The notes below the pieces were generated by a model. The model did no database searches. It worked only from the letters and a program-made list of their open reading frames with translations, and was not told the origin of the DNA. Positions 26,319-34,048 of a stretch of DNA of 64,000 bases are shown in pieces; the stretch's first letter is position 1, and every line of letters begins with the position of its first letter. Location: contig NZ_FNHS01000012.1 of NCBI RefSeq assembly GCF_900103445.1, forward strand, positions 164,147-228,146, in the 5' to 3' direction. The translations under genes were made by a program, and so were the position numbers. The stretch is from Methylobacterium phyllostachyos (GTDB lineage Bacteria; Pseudomonadota; Alphaproteobacteria; Rhizobiales; Beijerinckiaceae).

Positions 26319-27313
26319 TGGACGGGGTCGGCTGGGGCATCGTCGGCTACGGCTGGGTCGCCCGCGACTACATGGAGCCCGGGATCCGAGCCGCCGGGCA
26401 TCGGCTGGTCGCGGTCTGCGATCCCGATCCGACGAGCCGCTCGGCGGCGGAGCGGGCAGGTGCCCGCGGCCATGCCGACCTCGCCGGCCTGATCGCCGAG
26501 CCCGAGGTCGAGGCCGTCTACGTGGCGACGCCTAACCACCTGCACCGCGGCGCCGTCGAGGCGCTTGCCACCGCGGGCAAGGCGATCCTGTGCGAGAAGC
26601 CGATGGCGGCGACACTGAGCGACGCCGAGGTCATCACCCGAGCCGTCGAGTCACAAAAGATCTTTTACGGGACGGCCTTCGACCAGCGCCACCACCCGGC
26701 CCATCGGATGATCCGCGCGCAGGTCGAGGCGGGGCGGCTCGGTACGGTGACGGCGGTGCGGATCGTCTATGCGTGCTGGCTCGGGCGCGACTGGTCGGAG
26801 GCCGGCCAGCCGAACTGGCGGATCGACGCCGCCCAGGCCGGCGGCGGCGCATTGATGGACCTCGCGCCGCACGGGATCGACCTGGTGGACTTTCTGGTCG
26901 GCGAGCCGATCACCGCGATCGCGGCCCTGACCCAGACCAAGGCCCAGGATTACGCGGTCGATGACGGCGCCCTGCTGATCGGGCAGACCGCGGGCGGTGC
27001 GCTGGCGAGCCTGCACGTCGCCTACAATTGCCCCGACGCGCTGCCCCGCCGCCGCCTGGAGGTGGTCGGCACGAAGGGGATGCTCGTTGCCGAGAACACG
27101 ATGGGCCAGGTTGCCGGCGGGTCGCTGACCTTCATCGACGGCGCCAGCGGCCGCGCGGAGCCGCTCGCCTTCGACGTCGAGAGCTCGCCCTTCACCGAGC
27201 AGGTGCGCGCCTTCGGCTCGGCCCTGCGCCGGCCCGAGGAGCGGGGTGCCTACTCGGCGTCCCGTGACCTTCACACGATGCGGCTCGTCGCCCGGGCCTA
27301 CGGGCAGGGGTAG
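26318..27313 (+). CDS. Gfo/Idh/MocA family oxidoreductase
   Basis: An NAD(P)-dependent dehydrogenase of 331 residues. The family includes inositol 2-dehydrogenase and sugar oxidoreductases. The N-terminal Rossmann fold has WGIVGYGWVARDY (about residues 6-18). EKP at 93-95 carries the catalytic Lys94. The C-terminal domain has GGGALMDLAPHGIDLVDFLVG, containing the active-site Asp and His typical for the family. I started at the ATG at 26318, 8 bases after GGAG and overlapping the methyltransferase stop; two GTGs just upstream are also in frame. With ino1 in the cluster, oxidation of an inositol or inositol-glycoside hydroxyl is a fair inference. Confidence 0.88.
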   Translation: MDGVGWGIVGYGWVARDYMEPGIRAAGHRLVAVCDPDPTSRSAAERAGARGHADLAGLIAEPEVEAVYVATPNHLHRGAVEALATAGKAILCEKPMAATLSDAEVITRAVESQKIFYGTAFDQRHHPAHRMIRAQVEAGRLGTVTAVRIVYACWLGRDWSEAGQPNWRIDAAQAGGGALMDLAPHGIDLVDFLVGEPITAIAALTQTKAQDYAVDDGALLIGQTAGGALASLHVAYNCPDALPRRRLEVVGTKGMLVAENTMGQVAGGSLTFIDGASGRAEPLAFDVESSPFTEQVRAFGSALRRPEERGAYSASRDLHTMRLVARAYGQG

Positions 27314-27362
27314 CGGACAGGATATTCGATCACGGAACCAACCCAGGCCTCTCCCTCCCAAC

Positions 27363-27478
27363 CCCTCATCCTGAGGTGCCCGCGCCAGCGGGCCTCGAAG
27401 GAGCCCTCCAGAGGACGCCGCGATCCCTGGAGCCCTCCGTCGAGGCCTCCGCTGCGCTCCGGCACCTCTGGATGAGGG
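27363..27478. repeat. Dispersed palindromic repeat, family A (second copy)
   Basis: CCCTCATCCTGAGGTGCC at the left end and GGCACCTCTGGATGAGGG at the right end are inverted repeats with one mismatch. The interior also carries the GGCCTCGAAGGAGCCCTCC motif and its inverse. It is related to 2597-2714. It separates the dehydrogenase from the YcaO gene. Confidence 0.85.
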
Positions 27479-27530
27479 GAATGGAGAGGATGGGCCGGAG
27501 GCGACGGTTCGAGGAAGACGGAAACACGAC

Positions 27531-29132
27531 GTGAGCAACGCAGACGCCTTCCACGACCAGGATGATCGCGCCCGCCACGAGCGGATCAAGGCGCCACGCC
27601 CCTACCGCTTCGGCGCCAAGCGGCCGATCGAGGGCCTGCCCGAGTCCCTGCCCGATCCGGTCAAGGCCTATCTCGACGTCCTGCCGGAGGGGCGCATCGT
27701 CGGCTTCCCGCTGGCGCCCCTCGACCGCACCGGCATCCCGGTCTGGTTCGTGGCCTTGTTCCTCGACGACCCGTTCTTCGTCGGTGCAATGCCCTCGGGC
27801 ATCGGCTACGGCGCCACCGACGACGAGGCGCTGATCGGCGCGGTGGCCGAGATCGCCGAGAATCTGATGCCGTCGCTCGCGGTGCTGCCGCGGGCCAAGG
27901 AGCGGGCGAGCTACACCGACCTCGCCCGCGTCTACGGTGCGAACTCCGTCGCCGACCCGCTGACGCTTTGCCTCCCGGCCGGCTCCCCGGTCGGCCGCGA
28001 CACGGTGCTCGAATGGACGCCGAGCGTCCGCCACGCCACCGGCGAGATCGTGCTGATGCCGCTCGACGTGGCAGCCACCGACTATTTCGAGCTGTCCGAG
28101 GGCTACAAGCCCTTCACCAATCTGATCACCAACGGCCTCGGCGCCGGCCCGGACGTACCCTTCGCGCTGGGCCACGGCGTGCTGGAATTGCTCCAGCGGG
28201 ACGGCAACGGCCTGCTGTTCCGGGCGCTCGACCAGGGGGTGATGCTCGACCTCGACGGGATCGGCCCGGAGAACCGCGCGATGCTGGCGCGGCTGAGGGA
28301 GCTCGGCATCCGGGCGCTGCCGAAATTCGCCACCGATCAGTTCGGTCTGACCAACCTCTACGTCGTCGGCTACGATGAGGACCCCTCTCGCACCCCGGCG
28401 CCGATCGCCCTCTCGGCCTGCGGCGAGGCCTGCGATCCGGATCGGGACCGGGCCCTGCGCAAGGCGCTTCTGGAATTCCAGGCCGCCCGAGTCCGCAAGA
28501 CCTTCGGACACGGCCCCCTCGACATGGCCGCCACCGTGACCCCGCCGGGCTATGTCGATGCGTTCATCCAGAAAGCCCTGCCCAGCCTCGACCTTGAGGA
28601 GAGCCGCGCCCTCCAGGCGATGCTCGAATGGATCGAGATGCCGGCCGCCGATCTGCGCGGCGTGCTGACCGACACCGTCTATTCCGAGCGCAGCACCAAA
28701 CGCTTCTCGGATCTGCCTTCTACCCCGGCCGCCGACGGCCATGCGCGGGGCAAGATCGCCTGCGATCGGCTGCTCGAAGCCGGGTTCGACGTCCTGTACG
28801 TCGACTGCACGCCCCCGGGTGGCGGGGTCGGCGTCGTGAAGGCGATTGTGCCGGGGCTCGAGGTCGAGACCATGAGCTACTACCGGATCGGCGAGCGCAA
28901 CACGCAGAAGCTCCTCGACCGCGACCATCCGCTGATCAAGTTCGGCACCAAGAGCGAGACGCTGCGCCCGGTTCGCCTCACGCCGGAGGCCCTGGAGCGG
29001 TTCGGCGGCCAGCCGTTGTTCGATACCGCGCTGGCCGAGCGGATCGTCGGGCGGCACTATCCGCTCTACCGCGAGCCGGAATCGCACCACGCGCCGTTCC
29101 GCCTCGGTCAGCGGCAGGGGAGGGCGGCATGA
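27531..29132 (+). CDS. YcaO-domain protein
   Basis: A 533-residue protein of the YcaO superfamily: enzymes that use ATP to activate amide carbonyls in azoline, thioamide and amidine formation, or that assist RimO-dependent S12 thiomethylation. The family layout is visible in GIGYGATDDEALIGAVAEIAENL (about residues 85-107), GLGAGPDVPFALGHGVLELLQRD (about 203-225), and ALRKALLEFQAARVRKTFGH (about 308-327), which holds acidic and Gln residues of the ATP/Mg site. The C-terminal part has VDCTPPGGGVGVVKAIVPGLEVE, also typical. The tail ends HYPLYREPESHHAPFRLGQ rather than in an evident Pro-rich PxPxP azoline-type terminus. No TfuA, E1-like partner or precursor peptide is seen. GTG start with GAGGA upstream; it overlaps the next gene by ATGA. 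Confidence 0.88.
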   Translation: MSNADAFHDQDDRARHERIKAPRPYRFGAKRPIEGLPESLPDPVKAYLDVLPEGRIVGFPLAPLDRTGIPVWFVALFLDDPFFVGAMPSGIGYGATDDEALIGAVAEIAENLMPSLAVLPRAKERASYTDLARVYGANSVADPLTLCLPAGSPVGRDTVLEWTPSVRHATGEIVLMPLDVAATDYFELSEGYKPFTNLITNGLGAGPDVPFALGHGVLELLQRDGNGLLFRALDQGVMLDLDGIGPENRAMLARLRELGIRALPKFATDQFGLTNLYVVGYDEDPSRTPAPIALSACGEACDPDRDRALRKALLEFQAARVRKTFGHGPLDMAATVTPPGYVDAFIQKALPSLDLEESRALQAMLEWIEMPAADLRGVLTDTVYSERSTKRFSDLPSTPAADGHARGKIACDRLLEAGFDVLYVDCTPPGGGVGVVKAIVPGLEVETMSYYRIGERNTQKLLDRDHPLIKFGTKSETLRPVRLTPEALERFGGQPLFDTALAERIVGRHYPLYREPESHHAPFRLGQRQGRAA

Positions 29133-30001
29133 CGCTCCGGTTCGCCTACAACACCAACGGCGCGGCCAACCACCGCCTCGACGACGCGCTCCACCTGATC
29201 AAGGCCGCGGGCTACGACGGCGTGGCGCTGACCCTCGACATCCATCATCTCGACCCGTTCGCCGATGCCTGGGCGACGGAAGCGGGCCGCGTGGCGAGCC
29301 TGTTGGAGAAGCTGGAACTGACCTGCGTCATCGAGACGGGGGCCCGCTTCCTGCTCGACCCCAACGCCAAGCACGAGCCGACGCTGGTGACGGCCGATGC
29401 CGCGGGCCGCGCCCGGCGGGTTGGCTTCCTCAAGCGGGCGGTCGAAATTGGCGCCATGCTCTCCGCCGAGGCGGTCTCGTTCTGGGCCGGGGTACCGAAG
29501 CCGGGCGTCGATCACGGCGAGGCCCGGCGCTGGCTGGCCGAGGGGCTGCACGAGGTCGCCGCCTTCGCCACGGAATCTGGAGTGGTGCCGTGCCTTGAGC
29601 CCGAGCCCGGCATGCTGATCGAAACGCTCGACGATTACGCCGCCCTCGACATTCCGGGGCTGAAGCTCGCCCTTGATACCGGGCACTGCCTCGTCACCGG
29701 CGAGCGCGAGCCGGCGGCGGCCGTGCGGGAATTCGCCGACCGGATCGGCACCGTGGCGATCGAGGACATGAAGCGCGGCAGCCACATCCACCTGCCGTTC
29801 GGCGAGGGCGACATGGACGTGCCCGGCGTGCTGGAGGCGCTGGAAGAGGTTGGCTTCGGCAAGCTGATCTGCGTCGAGCTGTCCCGCGAGAGCCACCGGG
29901 CCGACGTGATGATCCCGCAGGCGCTCGACTACCTCCGCGGCTGCCGGCGCCCCGGGCCGTTGCTCGCCGGCGAGCAGGAGACGCGGCGGCAATGGCAGTG
30001 A
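29129..30001 (+). CDS. Sugar phosphate isomerase/epimerase (xylose isomerase-like TIM barrel)
   Basis: A 290-residue TIM-barrel protein of the AP endonuclease 2/IolE-IolI-like family, which isomerises or epimerises sugars and keto-inositols with a divalent metal. Likely metal ligands are Glu in PCLEPEPGML, Asp and His in LALDTGHCL, His in GSHIHLPFGEGDMD and Glu in ICVELSRESH. The start ATG overlaps the YcaO stop by 4 bases, so the two proteins are probably made in fixed ratio and may act together. In a cluster with inositol synthase and a Gfo/Idh/MocA dehydrogenase, action on a keto-inositol or keto-sugar intermediate is plausible. EboE-like proteins share this fold, but other ebo genes are absent. 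Confidence 0.85.
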   Translation: MTLRFAYNTNGAANHRLDDALHLIKAAGYDGVALTLDIHHLDPFADAWATEAGRVASLLEKLELTCVIETGARFLLDPNAKHEPTLVTADAAGRARRVGFLKRAVEIGAMLSAEAVSFWAGVPKPGVDHGEARRWLAEGLHEVAAFATESGVVPCLEPEPGMLIETLDDYAALDIPGLKLALDTGHCLVTGEREPAAAVREFADRIGTVAIEDMKRGSHIHLPFGEGDMDVPGVLEALEEVGFGKLICVELSRESHRADVMIPQALDYLRGCRRPGPLLAGEQETRRQWQ

Positions 30002-30014
30002 GGGCGGCGAACGT

Positions 30015-30126
30015 TCTCTCCTCCCCCTTGCGGGGAGGAGCCGGAGGTGGGGGTGGCGCAGGATCGAGCGCGATGGTGCCTTCTGCACCACCCCCACCCC
30101 CACCCCTCCCCGCAAGGGGGAGGGGA
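30015..30126. repeat. Dispersed palindromic repeat, family B (second copy)
   Basis: Same structure as 23958-24067: CTCTCCTCCCCCTTGCGGGG at the left, CCCCACCCCTCCCCGCAAGG followed by GGGAGGGG at the right. It lies between the isomerase and glycosyltransferase genes. It forms a strong imperfect hairpin. Confidence 0.85.
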
Positions 30127-30161
30127 AACCGCCAGATTGCGGCCTCCGGTAGCGCACGGCC

Positions 30162-31400
30162 ATGAGAATCCTCTTCCTCAGCCGCCGCTACTTTCCGGCC
30201 ATATCCGGCATGAGCGTTTACGCGCAGAATCTGCTGCGCGAGCTGGCCGGCGCCGGCCACGACGTGACGATGATCTCCCAGTATCGCGGTGATGCCTTCG
30301 GCACCCGGGTCTACGGTGGCGGCCCGCCGCCGCCGGTGCCGGGCGTGCGGGTGATCGGCCTCGAACAGCTCGGCGAGCAGACCTCCGGCGACTTCGAGCG
30401 CGACATCGCCACGATGGTCGACGCCATCGCCCAGGAGCACGCCCAAAAGCCCTTCGACATCCTGCACGCGCAGTACGGCTACCCGACTGGCTGGGCAGTC
30501 CTGCTCGCCGCCCGCAAGCTCGGGGTGCCGAGCGTCGTCTCGATCCAGGGCGGCGACGGGCACTGGGTCGGGTCGTGCTGCGAGACCCACCGGGTCGCCA
30601 TGTGCGAGGTGCTGGCCCATGCCAACGCGCTGCTGATCGGCGGCGCGTCCTTCGTGGACGAGGTCTGCGGGCGGCTGGGCTCGGACCCGGCCCGCTTCAC
30701 CATCGTGCCCGGCGCGGTCGACACCGACCGCTTCGCGCAGGGGACGCCCGACGGGCTGCCGGCCCCCCATGCCGGTTCGGTGCGGCTGTTCTATCACGGC
30801 CGGGTCGACCGCCGGAAAGGTGTGCTCGACTTCATCGAGGCCCTGGCGCTCTTGCGCGCGCAGGGCACGCCCTTCGCCGCCACCATCTCGGGCATCGGGC
30901 CCGATGTCGATCCGGCCAAAGCCCTCGCCGCGGAGCACGCCTTCTCGGAGCGCGAGATCGCCTTCACGGGCTACGCGGAATACGGTTCCGTGCCCGATCT
31001 CTACCGCCGCGCCGACGTGTTCGTCTCGCCGACTTACGCGGAGGGTTTCTCCAACACGATCCTGGAGGCGCTGGCGGCCGGGCTCGCCACGGTCTCGTGC
31101 CACGCGGTCGGCGTCTCGGACTGCCTGCGCGACGGCGAGAACGGGTTGCTGGTCAATCCGGGCGACGTGCCGGCACAGGCCGCTGCGCTGACCCGGATCA
31201 TCACGGACGCCGACCTGCGTCGCCGCATCGCGACGGCCGGCTTGGAGGAGTGCCGGCGGGTCTATTCGTGGCACGCGGTCGGGCGGCAGATCATGGAGGT
31301 CTACGCCCGCGTCCGCGACGAGAAGCCCGCGACCGATTTCGCCGAAGACCTGCCCTACGATCCGACCTGCCGCTTCCGCGCTGAGCCGCATCTGCTCTGA
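30162..31400 (+). CDS. GT4-family glycosyltransferase (GT-B fold)
   Basis: A 412-residue retaining glycosyltransferase using a nucleotide-sugar donor. The start MRILFLSRRYFPAISGMSVYAQNLLREL has the GT4 glycine-rich acceptor loop. Donor-side motifs are LFYHGRVDRRKGVLDFIEAL and the EX7E motif in SPTYAEGFSNTILEALAAG. VSIQGGDGHWVG and CCETHRVAMCEVL in the N-domain are unusual. MshA, BshA and many other enzymes are GT4. The following gene is a PIG-L deacetylase 14 bases away, the same pairing as in mycothiol and bacillithiol pathways, so transfer of N-acetylglucosamine to an inositol-type acceptor is a reasonable hypothesis. There is no signal peptide; it is cytoplasmic or peripheral. Confidence 0.9.
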   Translation: MRILFLSRRYFPAISGMSVYAQNLLRELAGAGHDVTMISQYRGDAFGTRVYGGGPPPPVPGVRVIGLEQLGEQTSGDFERDIATMVDAIAQEHAQKPFDILHAQYGYPTGWAVLLAARKLGVPSVVSIQGGDGHWVGSCCETHRVAMCEVLAHANALLIGGASFVDEVCGRLGSDPARFTIVPGAVDTDRFAQGTPDGLPAPHAGSVRLFYHGRVDRRKGVLDFIEALALLRAQGTPFAATISGIGPDVDPAKALAAEHAFSEREIAFTGYAEYGSVPDLYRRADVFVSPTYAEGFSNTILEALAAGLATVSCHAVGVSDCLRDGENGLLVNPGDVPAQAAALTRIITDADLRRRIATAGLEECRRVYSWHAVGRQIMEVYARVRDEKPATDFAEDLPYDPTCRFRAEPHLL

Positions 31401-31414
31401 GGCCCGGCGATCCC

Positions 31415-32173
31415 ATGCCAACCGCGCTCGCCCTCTCCCCCCATCTCGACGACGCGGCCTTCTCCTGCGGCGGCCTGTTGGCGCACCTCGCGCAGGGCGG
31501 CTGGCGGGTGGTCATGGCGACCCTGTTCACCGGGAGCGTCGCCGATCCGAAGGGCTTCGCGCTGGCCTGCCAACTCGACAAGGGCCTGTCGGCTGAGATC
31601 GACTACATGGCGTTGCGTCGGGGTGAAGACATCGAGGCCGCCGTCGCACTCGGCATTGCCCCGCCCGTGCACCTGCCGTTCCGGGAGGCGCCGCACCGGG
31701 GCTATGGCTCGGCGCCGGAGCTGTTTTCCGAGACCCGCCCGGATGATGGCATCGCGGCCGACCTCGCACCTGCCATCGCGGAGCTGATCGCCGCGCAGAC
31801 ACCGGATCTCCTCCTCGCTCCGCAGGCAATCGGCGGCCATGTCGATCACGTCCAGGCGGTCCGGGCGCTGCGCGGCCTCGATCCGCGACCGCCGATCCTG
31901 TGGTGGCGCGACTTCCCCTACACGGTGCGCGAGGCTGCGCCCCGGGAGCCGCTCGCGGCTCTGTTCGCGGAGCTTCCCGAGGCGACGGTGACGCTCGATC
32001 CGGACGCCCAGGCCCGGAAACGCTCCGCCTGCGCGGCCTATGCGAGCCAGATCGGCTTCCAGTTCGGCGGCGCGGCGGGCCTCGACGCGCGGCTCGCCCG
32101 GGAGAACGGCATCGAGTGCTTCCGCCTCTCGGGTCGGCTCGGTGCGGCTATCCCCGGTCTCGATGCCGGCTGA
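31415..32173 (+). CDS. PIG-L family deacetylase
   Basis: A 252-residue zinc-dependent N-deacetylase. The metal site is formed by H10 and D13 in SPHLDDAAFSCGG and by H145 in GGHVDH. The family includes MshB, BshB and GlcNAc-PI deacetylase, all acting on N-acetylglucosamine glycosides. The gene starts 14 bases after the GT4 gene and its end overlaps the next gene by 11 bases, so it is in an operon. Together with ino1 and the glycosyltransferase it suggests a glucosaminyl-inositol-like intermediate. No MshC cysteine ligase or acetyltransferase is nearby. The HLDD variant of the usual HPDD motif is common in alphaproteobacterial members. Confidence 0.88.
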   Translation: MPTALALSPHLDDAAFSCGGLLAHLAQGGWRVVMATLFTGSVADPKGFALACQLDKGLSAEIDYMALRRGEDIEAAVALGIAPPVHLPFREAPHRGYGSAPELFSETRPDDGIAADLAPAIAELIAAQTPDLLLAPQAIGGHVDHVQAVRALRGLDPRPPILWWRDFPYTVREAAPREPLAALFAELPEATVTLDPDAQARKRSACAAYASQIGFQFGGAAGLDARLARENGIECFRLSGRLGAAIPGLDAG

Positions 32174-32792
32174 GCCGCACGCGCCGAAATCGCTGGCCGA
32201 TCCCGACGCCCTGGCGGCCCGCCGCGCGCTGATCGAGGCGCCGCACATCGCGCCGATCCGGGCGCTCGCCGCGCAGATCTCCGCCGAGCGCGCCGCCCCC
32301 GTCCCCATACCTGACCCGCTGGACGGTGGCGTCGGCGCCCGGATGCTGCTCCTGCTGGAGACGCCCGGCCCGGCCGTGCTGTGCACCGGCTTCGTCACTC
32401 GCGACAGCGCGAACGGCACGGCCGCCAACCTGTTCCGCTTCCTCGCCGAGGCCAAGATTCCCCGGGCCGACACCCTGATCTGGAACGCCGTGCCGTGGCT
32501 GATCCATCAGGCGGGCGCCCTCAACCGCGCGCCCCGCCGGACCGAGGTTTTGGCGGCCGCCCCCTATCTGGCGCCGCTCCTCGATCTGCTGCCGCGCCTC
32601 ACCGTGGCGGTCCTGGCCGGCCGTTATGCCGCTGAGGCCGAGCCGGCGATCACGGCGCTGCGTCCCGGGTTGCCAGTGATCCGGATACCGCATCCGAGCC
32701 CGACCTACGTCTGCACGTCGCCGGCGGTGCCGGCCCGGATTCGGTGGGGCCTCGGCGAGGCGGCCGCCCTCCTCGCTCGGGCAACCGGCTGA
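32163..32792 (+). CDS. Uracil-DNA glycosylase superfamily protein
   Basis: A 209-residue protein with the UDG-superfamily pattern: MLLLLETPGPAVLCTGFVTRDSANGTAANLFRFL, then TLIWNAVPWLIH, and PVIRIPHPSPTYVCTS near the C-terminus, where the HPS motif sits. It resembles a group annotated as uracil-DNA glycosylase in actinobacteria and alphaproteobacteria. It lacks a clear family 4 iron-sulfur cysteine set, so substrate and DNA repair activity are uncertain. The ATG at 32163 lies within the end of the PIG-L gene (11-base overlap), showing translational coupling. A DNA glycosylase fold at the end of a biosynthetic cluster is odd; it may be unrelated in function. Confidence 0.75.
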   Translation: MPAEPHAPKSLADPDALAARRALIEAPHIAPIRALAAQISAERAAPVPIPDPLDGGVGARMLLLLETPGPAVLCTGFVTRDSANGTAANLFRFLAEAKIPRADTLIWNAVPWLIHQAGALNRAPRRTEVLAAAPYLAPLLDLLPRLTVAVLAGRYAAEAEPAITALRPGLPVIRIPHPSPTYVCTSPAVPARIRWGLGEAAALLARATG

Positions 32793-32943
32793 GGATAGAG
32801 GATCCGTTCCGGCGGCACCTTCCCTGGCCTTGCGCGTGGGTTCGGCCTACATGCGGGGCAACGGGCCGCGGTCCGGGAGACTTCGGCACGGGCTGATGCC
32901 CTGCGGCCGGACCGCGCAGCCGGAAGGGCGGACGCCGAACGGC

Positions 32944-34029
32944 ATGAATTTTCAGGATCAGCACCGGAAACCGGCCGAGCCGGTTGAGCCGGTCCAGCAG
33001 GAGGCCTCGGCCGCAAAACGCAAGAGCCGGCGCAACCGCTATGCCTGGATCGGCACGGCCGCCAGCATCGTGCTGTTCGCGGTCTCCCTCGGCGTCCTCT
33101 GGAAGCTCGTTCAAAGCGTGAGCTGGGCGGAGGTGCGCAGCGCGATCGCGGCGGCGACCGGCCGCCAGCTCGGCCTGGCTTTCCTGTTCGTCAGCATCAG
33201 CTACCTGTTCCTGACCGGCTACGACGCGCTGGCCCTGCGCCAGCTCAGAATCAAGGTGCCCTACCGGATCACGGCGCTTGCGTCGTTCACCAGCTATGCG
33301 GTGAGCTTCACCCTCGGCTTCCCGCTTCTGACCGCCGGCACCATCCGCTACTGGATCTATTCCCGGCAGGGTCTGACCACGCCCAAGATCGCGGCGCTCA
33401 CGGTGATCGCCGGCTTCACCTTCTGGCTCGGCATGGGCGTGGTCCTGGGCTTGAGCCTGATCATAGAGGCGGGTCAGCTCGCCGGGCTCGCCTTCACGTC
33501 GATCCGGATCAACCAGACGGTGGGTCTCGTCGCCCTCGCCTTGGTGCTGGGCTATCTCGCCTGGGTCTCGGCCAAGAAGCGCAGCATCACCGTCAAGCAT
33601 TGGCGGCTCGAACTGCCCGGCGCCTCGGTGTCGATCGGCCAGATGCTCGTCGGCATCGGCGATGTCTGCGCGGCGGCGGCGGTGCTCTACGTGCTGCTGC
33701 CGCAGGAGACGACGATCGCCTTCACCACCTTCCTGGCGGTCTACGTGCTCGCCGCCATGCTGGGCATCGCCTCGAACGCGCCGGGTGGCATCGGCGTGTT
33801 TGAGGCGACGATCCTGCTCGCCCTGTCGAGCCTGCCGCGCAACGAGGTGCTGACCTCGCTGCTGCTGTTCCGCGGCTGCTACTACGTGGTGCCGTTCGTG
33901 ACTGCTCTGGCCATGCTCGGCCTCTATGAGATCGTGAAGCGCGCGGGCGGCGCGCGCGATTCCGGCCCCCCGGAGGGGACGGCCGGTCCGTCCGGACGCG
34001 GGTGGCGCGACGGGTCGGATTCCCGCTGA
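32944..34029 (+). CDS. YbhN/UPF0104-type flippase-like membrane protein
   Basis: A 361-residue integral membrane protein of the lysylphosphatidylglycerol-synthase transmembrane (LPG_synthase_TM, YbhN) family with about eight membrane helices. Typical segments are GYDALALRQLRIKVPYRITALASFTSYAVSF, GFPLLTAGTIRYWIYSRQGL and LGIASNAPGGIGVFEATIL, the last with the conserved PGGxGxxE. Such proteins are linked to transport of lipids or lipid-linked sugars, though direct evidence is sparse. The ATG at 32944 starts a hydrophilic tail before the first helix. Lying 150 bases after the inositol cluster on the same strand, it could export or flip its product; this is an inference from position only. Confidence 0.85.
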   Translation: MNFQDQHRKPAEPVEPVQQEASAAKRKSRRNRYAWIGTAASIVLFAVSLGVLWKLVQSVSWAEVRSAIAAATGRQLGLAFLFVSISYLFLTGYDALALRQLRIKVPYRITALASFTSYAVSFTLGFPLLTAGTIRYWIYSRQGLTTPKIAALTVIAGFTFWLGMGVVLGLSLIIEAGQLAGLAFTSIRINQTVGLVALALVLGYLAWVSAKKRSITVKHWRLELPGASVSIGQMLVGIGDVCAAAAVLYVLLPQETTIAFTTFLAVYVLAAMLGIASNAPGGIGVFEATILLALSSLPRNEVLTSLLLFRGCYYVVPFVTALAMLGLYEIVKRAGGARDSGPPEGTAGPSGRGWRDGSDSR

Positions 34030-34048
34030 CCGATCCGGCCGATCCGCC

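Noticed and set aside
24148..30001. Ebo (EboA-F) cluster
   Set aside because: The TIM-barrel isomerase resembles EboE in fold, but no UbiA-type EboC, DHQ-synthase-like EboD or TatD-like EboB is present.
27531..30001. Ribosomal peptide (RiPP) cluster with YcaO
   Set aside because: No short precursor ORF with a core peptide, no TfuA or E1-like partner and no RRE domain could be seen near the YcaO gene.
22736..32792. Mycothiol or bacillithiol pathway
   Set aside because: GT4 and PIG-L genes and ino1 fit, but no MshC or BshC ligase or MshD acetyltransferase is present, and extra YcaO, isomerase and dehydrogenase genes point elsewhere.
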